From positions 602 to 29,217 of the forward strand of contig DKBE01000059.1 in NCBI GenBank assembly GCA_002451085.1: DNA of 28,616 nt, read 5' to 3'. The first letter of the stretch is position 1, and every line of letters starts with the position of its first letter. The position numbers and the translations under genes were made by a program. The notes under the pieces are model-generated. The model saw nothing but the letters and a program-made list of their open reading frames with translations, searched no databases and was not told the DNA's origin. Shown here piece after piece: positions 1 to 6,707 of the stretch. This stretch comes from Proteobacteria bacterium UBA6908 (GTDB lineage Bacteria; Pseudomonadota; Gammaproteobacteria; Acidiferrobacterales; UBA6901).

Positions 1-761
1 TAGGTATCGACGATGATCTTGCGGCCGGTAAGCCCGGCGTCACCGACGGGACCGCCGATCTCAAAGGCGCCGGTCGGATTGATGAAATACTTGGTCTTCC
101 GGTCGAGCCACTTTTTGGGCAGCACCGGCTTCACGATCTCTTCGATCACCGCTTCCTTGAGTTTCTTGTGCGAGATGCCCGGCGCGTGCTGGGTGGAGAG
201 CACCACGGCATCGATGCCGACCGGTTTATTGTCGACGTAACGCACAGTGACCTGCGACTTGGCGTCCGGACGCAGCCACGTGAGCTTGCCTTTCTTGCGC
301 ACGTCGGCCTGACGCTTGACCAGGCGATGCGACAGCGTGATCGGCATCGGCATGAGCACATCGGTCTCGTTGGTGGCATAGCCGAACATCAGGCCCTGAT
401 CGCCGGCGCCTTGATCGAGATCGAGGCCCTTGCCGACATCCACGCCCTGGGCAATGTGCGGCGACTGCTGGCCGATGGCGGTCAGCACGGTGCAGGAATC
501 CGGGCCGAAGCCCATCTCGTCGCTGTAGCCGATCTCGCGCACGACCTGGCGGGCGACCTTTTCAAAATCGATCCTGGCGGTGGTGGTGATTTCGCCGGCC
601 AGCACGATCAGGTTGTTCTTCACCAGGGTCTCGCAGGCGACGCGCGCGGTCTTGTGCTGCGCGAGGATTGCATCCAGTACCGCATCCGAGATCTGGTCAC
701 AGACCTTGTCGGGGTGGCCTTCGGAAACGGATTCGGAGGTGAAGAGGAAACTGTCAGCCAT
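1..761 (-). CDS. metK: S-adenosylmethionine synthetase MetK (3' end cut by window)
   Basis: MetK makes S-adenosylmethionine from methionine and ATP in the cytosol. The 253 visible residues begin with the family's typical N-terminus, [23 protein letters not shown], in which the GHPDK segment holds the active-site His and Asp. Other family segments follow: GEITTTA, the [12 protein letters not shown] nucleotide-binding loop, and the [10 protein letters not shown] and [23 protein letters not shown] stretches. The family usually has about 380-400 residues, so roughly a third is missing beyond base 1. The ATG at 759-761 has an AGGA-type ribosome site about 10 bases upstream. I saw no SAM-riboswitch-like structure in the 90 bases between this start and the rhodanese stop. 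The identification is very secure; the missing end is only the window edge. Confidence 0.97.
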   Translation of the reverse strand, partial: MADSFLFTSESVSEGHPDKVCDQISDAVLDAILAQHKTARVACETLVKNNLIVLAGEITTTARIDFEKVARQVVREIGYSDEMGFGPDSCTVLTAIGQQSPHIAQGVDVGKGLDLDQGAGDQGLMFGYATNETDVLMPMPITLSHRLVKRQADVRKKGKLTWLRPDAKSQVTVRYVDNKPVGIDAVVLSTQHAPGISHKKLKEAVIEEIVKPVLPKKWLDRKTKYFINPTGAFEIGGPVGDAGLTGRKIIVDT

Positions 762-853
762 TGCGGATTGTCCTGGTTGCCGGGGGTGCCGAAAGGCCGC
801 GAAGTTTAGCAAGGATGGCCGGGTTTGGCATCAATCCCCGTTATTTGGCGGTG

Positions 854-1261
854 TCAGCACTGCTCCCAGGGCAGCCCGTGGAAGCGCCAGCCGCCGATTG
901 TGGAGCGGTGGTGCCGGTCGTCGAGCGCCCCCTCGAAGCCTTCGGAGACGTTATAGACCTCCTTGATTCCGGCCTTCATCAGGACATCTCCGGCCTCGAG
1001 CGATCGCACGCCGCTGCGGCAGATCAGCACCACCGGGGCGGCGCCATGCTGGCCGCCGAGCATGGCCTGGCGAACCTGGGTCACGAAATGGGGGTTGATC
1101 TGCCAGTCCGGCTCGTCGATCCACGGGATGTGAATGGACCCGGCCGGATGGCCGACAAATAGATACTCCATGTTCGAGCGGACATCCACAAACAGCGCGT
1201 TGGGGTGGGCCTTGAGGAACTCGAAGGCCTGCTTGGGACTCAGTGTCTTGACCTCGCTCAT
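854..1261 (-). CDS. Rhodanese-like sulfurtransferase
   Basis: This is a single-domain rhodanese of 135 residues, probably cytosolic since there is no signal peptide. The active-site loop CRSGVRS carries the persulfide-forming Cys, and the domain shows the usual early VDVRSNMEY motif and the late GIKEVYNVSEGFEG segment. The tail (DDRHHRSTIGGWRFHGLPWEQC) is typical of a proteobacterial subfamily. The ATG at 1261 is chosen because a strong GAGGGGAAG lies directly before it; an upstream in-frame start at 1372 would run through the ttcA-like gene. It diverges from the ttcA-like gene with only 43 bases between the starts. A sulfur-relay role for the neighbouring tRNA-thiolation enzyme is possible but is only inferred from that proximity. 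Confidence 0.9.
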   Translation of the reverse strand: MSEVKTLSPKQAFEFLKAHPNALFVDVRSNMEYLFVGHPAGSIHIPWIDEPDWQINPHFVTQVRQAMLGGQHGAAPVVLICRSGVRSLEAGDVLMKAGIKEVYNVSEGFEGALDDRHHRSTIGGWRFHGLPWEQC

Positions 1262-1304
1262 CTTCCCCTCCGCGGCCCGGCGACCATCAGGCATACTCCC
1301 TATT

Positions 1305-2099
1305 ATGGTCTTTACTGCCCCAACACCCAACCCGGCATCGGCGGCCCGGCCGATACGGCACAAACCGCCCAAGCCGCTGTTGCGGCTGGCCGGCCAGGCG
1401 ATCGCGGACTATCAGATGATCCGTCCGGGCGACCGGCTGCTGCTCGCCGTGTCCGGTGGCAAGGATTCGCTGTCGCTGCTGCAGGTATTGCTCACCCTGC
1501 AGATCAAGTCACCGGTCAAGTTTGACCTGGCGGCCGCCACCGTCGATCCGTGCATCGATGGCTACGATCCTTATTATCTGAATGACTACATCAAGGGTCT
1601 GGGCATACCTTACTACTATCGCCGCCAGGCGGTGGTGGCGCGTGCGCTCAAGACCATGCGCGGTGACTCGTTCTGCGCCTATTGCGCGCGCACCCGTCGC
1701 GGCATTCTTTACGACATCTGCCGCACCGAAGGCTACAACGTGCTGGTCATGGGCCAGCACCTCGACGACCTGGCGGAATCGTTCCTGATGCGCGCCTTCC
1801 ACAACGGCAGGCTCGACACCATGAAGGCCGCCTATACCGTTGATGCCGGCGACCTGCGCGTGATCCGCCCGTTCGTGTATGCGCGTGAACGCCAGTTGCG
1901 CGACTTTGCCGAACGCGCCGAATTGCCGGTGACACAGGACAACTGTCCGGCCTGCTTCCGTATTCCCACCCAGCGCCTGGCCATGAAGCAGCTTTTGGCC
2001 GCGCAGGAAAAAGATCACCCGCGATTGTTCGACAGTCTCTTGGCGGCGATGCGGCCACTGATGGGCGAAGTGCCGGCGCCATGGCCCAGGGATCGCTGA
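1305..2099 (+). CDS. TtcA-family PP-loop ATPase (tRNA 2-thiocytidine synthetase-like)
   Basis: This is a 264-residue PP-loop enzyme. SGGKDS (residues 50-55) is the ATP pyrophosphatase loop. Cys124 and Cys127 (CAYC, followed by ARTRRGILY) and Cys214 match the three Cys that hold the iron-sulfur cluster in TtcA, which thiolates cytidine 32 of tRNA. It differs from E. coli TtcA as I recall it: it is shorter, it has HLDDLAES rather than a HxRDD motif, and the last Cys pair is NCPACF instead of a CNLCGSQ-type motif. I therefore leave the symbol blank and call it TtcA-like. The ATG at 1305 excludes an upstream extension that is antisense to the rhodanese; no clear ribosome site precedes it, so the start is less sure than the family. 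Confidence 0.85.
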   Translation: MVFTAPTPNPASAARPIRHKPPKPLLRLAGQAIADYQMIRPGDRLLLAVSGGKDSLSLLQVLLTLQIKSPVKFDLAAATVDPCIDGYDPYYLNDYIKGLGIPYYYRRQAVVARALKTMRGDSFCAYCARTRRGILYDICRTEGYNVLVMGQHLDDLAESFLMRAFHNGRLDTMKAAYTVDAGDLRVIRPFVYARERQLRDFAERAELPVTQDNCPACFRIPTQRLAMKQLLAAQEKDHPRLFDSLLAAMRPLMGEVPAPWPRDR

Positions 2100-2160
2100 C
2101 CGCCGCAGGCAATTCGACAGTTGTGGCACAATAACCGCCGACTTTCCCGAAAAGCGGAAC

Positions 2161-3123
2161 ATGTCCGACCAACCCCACGCCACCGGCATTGCCACCGAGA
2201 ATCCGACCGAGGCCCTGCCGCGGCGTTTTCTGGCGCCGCGCTACTGGGGCGTGTGGATTGGTATGGGTCTGTTGCGGTCGCTGTTGCTGTTGCCGCAGCG
2301 GTGGCGGGTGGCGATCGGCAGCGGACTCGGTGACCTTTACCGCCGCTTCGCGAAGCGCGCCCGCTATGCGGCCGGACGCAACATCGAACTGGCGTTTCCG
2401 GAACTGAATGCGTGGATGCGCGAGGACCTGGTGCACCGTCATTTCCGCGCCTTTGGCGCGGCGATGATGAGCGTCAGTCTCATTTGGTGGGCGTCGGCCA
2501 GGCGGTTGCGTTCACTGGTGCGCTTCCGTAACCGTGAACACTACGACCGGGCACTGGCCGAGAACAAAAAGATCATTCTGCTGGCACCGCATTTTCTCGG
2601 GCTCGAGGTGGCCGGCGTGTTCCTCGCGCACGAGCGCCGCATCATCAGCATGTACAAGGAGCCGCGCAATGACCTCGTCGACTGGCTCATGCGCCGCTCG
2701 CGGCTGCGCTTCGGTGGCGCGTTGTTCGAGCGCGACTCACACCTCAAGGGGTTGATCCGCCTTATTCGCTCCGGCTATCCGTTCTATTACCTGCCGGACC
2801 AGAATCCCGGCGAGGCGAGCCACGTGTTCGCGCCGTTCTTCAATGTGCCGACGGCGACGCTCACGGCATTGTCGCGTATCGCGCGTCTGACCGATGCCGT
2901 GGTCATCCCGTGCTTCACGCGGCTGCTGCCGAAGGGTGACGGCTACGAAATCATATTCCATCCACCGCTTGCCAATTTCCCGAGCGGCGACGACCTGGTC
3001 GATGCCGCGGCCATGAATGCCGCCATCGAATCCGGCGCGCGCGAGATGCCGGAGCAGTACATGTGGACCTACCGGCGCTTCAAGCAGCGCCCGCCGGGCG
3101 AATCCCCGCTTTACCATGGCTGA
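2161..3123 (+). CDS. Lysophospholipid/lipid A acyltransferase, LpxL (HtrB) family, copy 1
   Basis: This 320-residue inner-membrane acyltransferase belongs to the family that adds secondary acyl chains to Kdo2-lipid A. The N-terminal hydrophobic helix (about residues 30-48) is the membrane anchor. HFLGLE near residue 143 is the HX4(D/E) catalytic motif. Further family blocks are MYKEPRN, YYLPDQNPG and VFAPFFNVPTATLTALSR. The ending MPEQYMWTYRRFKQRP is diagnostic of the LpxL/LpxM group. The next gene is a paralogue starting inside this one's last codons (8-base overlap), so the two are co-translated. Which acyl position each enzyme serves cannot be read from the sequence. The ATG at 2161 has only a weak ribosome site. 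Confidence 0.93.
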   Translation: MSDQPHATGIATENPTEALPRRFLAPRYWGVWIGMGLLRSLLLLPQRWRVAIGSGLGDLYRRFAKRARYAAGRNIELAFPELNAWMREDLVHRHFRAFGAAMMSVSLIWWASARRLRSLVRFRNREHYDRALAENKKIILLAPHFLGLEVAGVFLAHERRIISMYKEPRNDLVDWLMRRSRLRFGGALFERDSHLKGLIRLIRSGYPFYYLPDQNPGEASHVFAPFFNVPTATLTALSRIARLTDAVVIPCFTRLLPKGDGYEIIFHPPLANFPSGDDLVDAAAMNAAIESGAREMPEQYMWTYRRFKQRPPGESPLYHG

Positions 3124-4054
3124 GACGACCACCGAATACACGGCGCGCGATTTTCTGCATCCGCGCTACTGGCCGGATTGGCTGGCGCTCGCGTTCCTGC
3201 GGCTCGTGGCGCTGCTGCCGTTGCCGCTGATCGCCGCGGTGGGCGCCGTGCTCGGCGAGTTGTTCTACTACCTGATCCCACGTCGCCGCCATATCGCCAC
3301 GACCAATATCCGCGCCTGCTTTCCGGAGTTGTCGCCGCGCGCACAGCGCCGTCTGGTGCGCGCCCATTTCCGCAGTTTCGCCCAGGCAGCCCTCGCGACG
3401 CCGATCTCCTGGTGGGGTTCGGAAAATCGCATGAAGCGCCTGGTGCGCACACCCGGTAAGGAACACTTCGACCGGGCGCTGGCGGAGAAGCAGCCGGTGA
3501 TTTTGCTGGTGGCGCATTTCGTGGCGATCGAGGTCGCCGGCATGGTGCTGGCACCGGATTACTTCATGATCGATATGTACAAGCGGCCCAAGAATCTGTT
3601 CTTTGACTGGCTGATCCGCACGCGACGCACGCGTTTCGTGCCGCGGCACGGCGGCCTGCTCATCGAGCGCCGCGAAGGCATCAAGCCGGTGATCCGCGGC
3701 CTGCGGAAGGGCGGATCGTTCTATTATCTTTCCGATCAGGACCAGGGGCGCGACGGCGCGGTGTTCGCGCCGTTCTTCGGCGTGCCGGCCGCCACGCTGA
3801 CGGCGTTGTCACGTCTCACCCAACTCACCGGCGCGGTGGTGATTCCGTGCTTCGCCAGGCAGCGGCCCTGGGGGCAGGGTTATGAGCTGATCTTCCAGCC
3901 GCCGCTGGAACATTTTCCGAGCGACGATGTGCTGGCCGACACCACGCGCATGAACAAGGTCATCGAGGATGCGGTTCGCACGATGCCGGATCAGTATTTC
4001 TGGTCGCACCGGCGATTTAAAACCCGCCCGGAGGGTGAGGCTCCGTTTTATTGA
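3116..4054 (+). CDS. Lysophospholipid/lipid A acyltransferase, LpxL (HtrB) family, copy 2
   Basis: This 312-residue paralogue of the upstream gene shares its block order: an N-terminal membrane helix, the catalytic HFVAIE (HX4E), MYKRPKN, YYLSDQDQG, VFAPFFGVPAATLTALSR and the C-terminal MPDQYFWSHRRFKTRP. The ATG at 3116 lies inside the last codons of copy 1, and the protein then starts with MAETTTEYTARDFLHPRYW, mirroring the LAPRYW start region of copy 1. A longer reading from 3017 would be antisense-like and is not needed. The pair plausibly supplies the two successive late acylations of lipid A (LpxL-then-LpxM logic), but substrate order is inference. A weak hairpin follows the stop. Confidence 0.92.
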   Translation: MAETTTEYTARDFLHPRYWPDWLALAFLRLVALLPLPLIAAVGAVLGELFYYLIPRRRHIATTNIRACFPELSPRAQRRLVRAHFRSFAQAALATPISWWGSENRMKRLVRTPGKEHFDRALAEKQPVILLVAHFVAIEVAGMVLAPDYFMIDMYKRPKNLFFDWLIRTRRTRFVPRHGGLLIERREGIKPVIRGLRKGGSFYYLSDQDQGRDGAVFAPFFGVPAATLTALSRLTQLTGAVVIPCFARQRPWGQGYELIFQPPLEHFPSDDVLADTTRMNKVIEDAVRTMPDQYFWSHRRFKTRPEGEAPFY

Positions 4055-4067
4055 CGGCGAATGCCGC

Positions 4068-4100
4068 CATGCCCCGACGTGACCGGGCAGGGCATGCTTT
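4068..4100 (+). terminator. Possible weak terminator after the acyltransferase pair
   Basis: Bases 4068-4074 (CATGCCC) and 4090-4096 (GGGCATG) can pair with a 15-base loop, followed by CTTTGTTGT, a poor T-tract. An alternative 5-bp pairing inside the same region competes. It sits 14 bases after the acyltransferase stop, where a terminator would be expected, but the structure is weak. Confidence 0.3.
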
Positions 4101-4319
4101 GTTGTAATACTTCTGCTCGCTGAAATTCCCCCGATTTGCATCAATAAAAGTAAAGAAAGTCTGTCATTGCCCGCGAGCGGCATGGCGGCATGGTTATTGC
4201 TATCGAGAAGCTGGGCGGAATGGTCGTCCAGGCAATCACTTGAGTGGTCGCGTATCCCGGGTTGGGAGCGATGCTGAAGTGATTGCACCCATCGTAGACA
4301 AGATCATCGGAGAGCAACA

Positions 4320-4919
4320 ATGCAGAACGTGGGTAAAAGTTTTATGTACGCCGCAGTGGCGGCATCCCTGGCCCTTACCGCGCCCCTGGCGACGGCGATG
4401 GATGCCATCGGGGTGGGTGTGGGTCTCATCAACAATGGTGGTGGTGAAAGTGCTGGCGGCTATGGCGTGTCGTTGCCCATGCGGTTCGGAAATATTTCAG
4501 TCGAGCCGGAACTGTCCTTTTATAGTGGTTCGGGTGACAACACGTATCCAACATCTCCGACAAATAACAACAGCTCTGACTACCGACAGTACAGCCTCGA
4601 GACCGGTGTTTATTTGCGCCAGCAAGTGCTGCCTTCCCTCGAGACCTACTTCGGCGGTCGCGTCGGTTACACAAGTTATGAATCATCCAACGCGTACGTT
4701 TCTGGTACGAACTATAAATATGAGAGTTCCGGTTACTACATTGGCCCGACACTCGGGGCCGAATACTTCTTCAATAAAAACTTCAGTCTCGGCCTCGATG
4801 TGTCGCTGATCTACAGTTCAATGAAGTATGAGAGTGGAACGAACGGTGTCGTGGATTACAAGAACGATTCTAACGTAACGTCCTATCAAACACGTACGCG
4901 GCTTAGGTACTACTTCTAA
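4320..4919 (+). CDS. Outer-membrane beta-barrel protein (Opacity/OmpW-like size class)
   Basis: This is a 199-residue exported protein of unknown specific function. The first 26 residues form a Sec signal peptide (basic start, hydrophobic core, ALATA-type end before MDAIG). The remainder alternates polar and aromatic residues in short strands (for example VEPELSFYSGSG, GYYIGPTLGAEYFF, TRLRYYF) and ends in Phe, the usual signal for outer-membrane barrel assembly. Length fits an 8-strand barrel. A good GGAGAG ribosome site lies 6 bases before the ATG. The local sequence is more AT-rich and less codon-biased than the neighbouring genes, as is common for surface proteins. It stands alone: 265 bases upstream are gene-free and a strong hairpin follows. 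Confidence 0.75.
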   Translation: MQNVGKSFMYAAVAASLALTAPLATAMDAIGVGVGLINNGGGESAGGYGVSLPMRFGNISVEPELSFYSGSGDNTYPTSPTNNNSSDYRQYSLETGVYLRQQVLPSLETYFGGRVGYTSYESSNAYVSGTNYKYESSGYYIGPTLGAEYFFNKNFSLGLDVSLIYSSMKYESGTNGVVDYKNDSNVTSYQTRTRLRYYF

Positions 4920-4946
4920 AGGCTAACGAAATACCGTTATCAGGTC

Positions 4947-4989
4947 GGCCCGGGCGCGAAACAGGCGCGCCCGGGCCCGGCTTGTTCTT
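4947..4989. terminator. Bidirectional terminator hairpin between convergent genes
   Basis: A perfect 12-bp GC inverted repeat (4947-4958 GGCCCGGGCGCG with 4966-4977 CGCGCCCGGGCC) encloses a 7-base loop. On the + strand it is followed by a T-rich GGCTTGTTCTT. It lies between the stop of the outer-membrane protein gene (+) and the stop of the TPR gene (-), so it can serve both. Confidence 0.75.
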
Positions 4990-5004
4990 GAGTTATCCTG
5001 CCGC

Positions 5005-5322
5005 TCACAGCGGCTTCTGCAGGCGCTTCAGAAACACCTGCATTTCCCTGGCGACCTGCATGTCGCCTTTTTCCTCAGCCACGCGAATACCTTCTTCATA
5101 GGCCTTGATGGCCTCGTCGATGCGCCCGGTTTCCGCCAGAGTCTTGCCGAGCCGCTTCCAGGCCGCCGAGTATTTGGGGTCATGGGCGATGGCCTTGCGC
5201 AGATGGCCGATAGCGATCTCGGTCTTGCCAAGCTTGAGGTATTCGTTGGCCAACCCGAAGCGCAGCAGGGCATTGTCCTGACCCTTGGCCAGCAGCGCCT
5301 CGAGGTTCTTGATCACCGCCAT
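5005..5322 (-). CDS. Small TPR-repeat protein at the end of the ntrYX operon
   Basis: This 105-residue cytosolic protein consists almost entirely of tetratricopeptide repeats. Repeats are visible as NALLRFGLANEYLKLGKTEIAIGHLRKAIAHDP, then YSAAWKRLGKTLAETGRIDEAIKAYEEGIRVA, then a capping helix rich in Lys and Gln. TPRs mediate protein-protein contact; the partner is unknown. Its ATG (5322) is 2 bases from the ntrX stop, with a GGAAG ribosome site inside the ntrX end, so it is the last gene of the def-to-ntrX operon. Its position suggests a link to NtrX or simply co-expression; nothing in the sequence decides this. Confidence 0.85.
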   Translation of the reverse strand: MAVIKNLEALLAKGQDNALLRFGLANEYLKLGKTEIAIGHLRKAIAHDPKYSAAWKRLGKTLAETGRIDEAIKAYEEGIRVAEEKGDMQVAREMQVFLKRLQKPL

Positions 5323-5324
5323 GC

Positions 5325-6707
5325 TCAGTCTTCCTTCCGCTCCTTGATGTCGATGCCCAGACCCTTGAGCTTGCGGTACAGATGGGTGCGTTCCAGGCCG
5401 GCCATGTCGGCGACCTCGGCGACGTTGCCACCGCTGCGCCGGAGGTGGTGCTCGAAGTAGGCCCTTTCGAACTGATCACGTGCATCGCGCAGCGGCAAGG
5501 CGTACAGGCTGCTGGGCAGTGCCTCGGTCGCGGTGGCTGCGCCCGCTGCCGTGGCGGCACCGAGGGCAGCCTGCACCTCGGTCTCGCCGATGGTTTCGGC
5601 CGGGCACAGGATCAGCAGGCGTTGCACCAGGTTCTTGAGTTCGCGAACATTGCCGGGCCAGCCGTGGTTGCGCAGCAGGTTGAGGGCCCCGGTGGTGAAG
5701 CGCTTGAACGGCAAACGCTCCTTGTCCACCATCCAGTCGATGTAGAAGCTGACCAGTTCCGGCACGTCTTCGCGATGCTCGCGCAGCGGCGGGATGTGCA
5801 GCGGCACGACGTTCAGGCGGTAATACAGGTCTTCGCGGAAGCGTCCCTGCTGAATGAGGCGCGGGAGATCCTGGTTGGTCGCGGCGAGAATGCGTACATC
5901 GAGGGTGATCGGGGTCTTGCCGCCGACTCGCAGAAAGTGCTTGTCCTCGAGCACGTTGAGCAGGCGCGTCTGGGTGACCGGGTCGAGGTCACCGACCTGA
6001 TCGAGAAACAGAGTGCCGCCGGCGGCTTGTTCGAATACACCGGGGGTGATTTCGCCGCCGGCCTCGGTGCCAAACAGCTGCACCGCCATGTTGGCGGTCG
6101 GCACCGCCGCCAGGTTGATTTCCACGAATGGCCGATCGCGGCGCGCGCTCAGGCTGTGCAGATAATGCGCGGCGACTTCCTTGCCGCTGCCCGGTTCGCC
6201 GGTGATCAGCACCCAGGTATCGTGCGAAGCGATTCGTTCGATGGTGTCGCGCAGTTTCTGAAGTGCGTCACTGCGGCCCACCGGCTTGGCGAGGGTGTCG
6301 GCGCGCCGGCGCAGGCTCTGGTTTTCCCGGACCAGGCGGGCCGCCTCGAGGGCGCGACCGAGAGTAACCAGCAGTTTGGCGGTGGACAGCGGTTTCTCGA
6401 TGAAGTCATAGGCGCCGAGGCGAATGGCCTCGACCGCCGTCTCCACCGTGCCGTGTCCGGACATCATCACCACCGGTATCGGCAGTTGCTGGTCGGCGGC
6501 CCACTCCTTGAGCAGCGTGATGCCGTCGGTGTCCGGCATCCAGATATCGAGCAACACCAGATCCGGGCGATGCGCGGCGTAGGCGGCTCGCGCCGTCGCG
6601 GCATTCTCGGCAGTCGTCACCTCGTAGTGCTCGTCTTCGAGAATCTCGCTCACGATCTGCCGGATATCCGGCTCATCATCCACGACCAGGATATTGCCGG
6701 CGGTCAT
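5325..6707 (-). CDS. ntrX: Response regulator NtrX, with degenerate sigma54-interaction loop
   Basis: This 460-residue regulator pairs with the NtrY kinase. The receiver domain (residues 1-120) has Asp10/Asp11, phospho-acceptor Asp54, Ser83 and Lys105. The AAA+ domain (about 143-370) has Walker A GEPGSGKE (170-177), Sensor I AATN (275-278) and both arginines in FREDLYYR (290-297). A Fis-type HTH ends the protein (GGNVAEVADMAGLERTHLYRKLK). Two features are odd. The GAFTGA loop that touches sigma54 is absent: after LFG (211-213) there is a short TEAGGEITPGVFEQ. Walker B reads LFLDQV, with Gln237 where Glu is usual. The true ATG (6707) overlaps the ntrY stop by 4 bases (ATGA) and has GGGAGAA upstream. 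It probably regulates without activating sigma54 (inference). Confidence 0.93.
   Translation of the reverse strand: MTAGNILVVDDEPDIRQIVSEILEDEHYEVTTAENAATARAAYAAHRPDLVLLDIWMPDTDGITLLKEWAADQQLPIPVVMMSGHGTVETAVEAIRLGAYDFIEKPLSTAKLLVTLGRALEAARLVRENQSLRRRADTLAKPVGRSDALQKLRDTIERIASHDTWVLITGEPGSGKEVAAHYLHSLSARRDRPFVEINLAAVPTANMAVQLFGTEAGGEITPGVFEQAAGGTLFLDQVGDLDPVTQTRLLNVLEDKHFLRVGGKTPITLDVRILAATNQDLPRLIQQGRFREDLYYRLNVVPLHIPPLREHREDVPELVSFYIDWMVDKERLPFKRFTTGALNLLRNHGWPGNVRELKNLVQRLLILCPAETIGETEVQAALGAATAAGAATATEALPSSLYALPLRDARDQFERAYFEHHLRRSGGNVAEVADMAGLERTHLYRKLKGLGIDIKERKED

Noticed and set aside
762..853. Possible SAM-sensing leader of metK
   Set aside because: The region shows no paired structure resembling known SAM or SAH riboswitches, and these are not usual before metK in this group.
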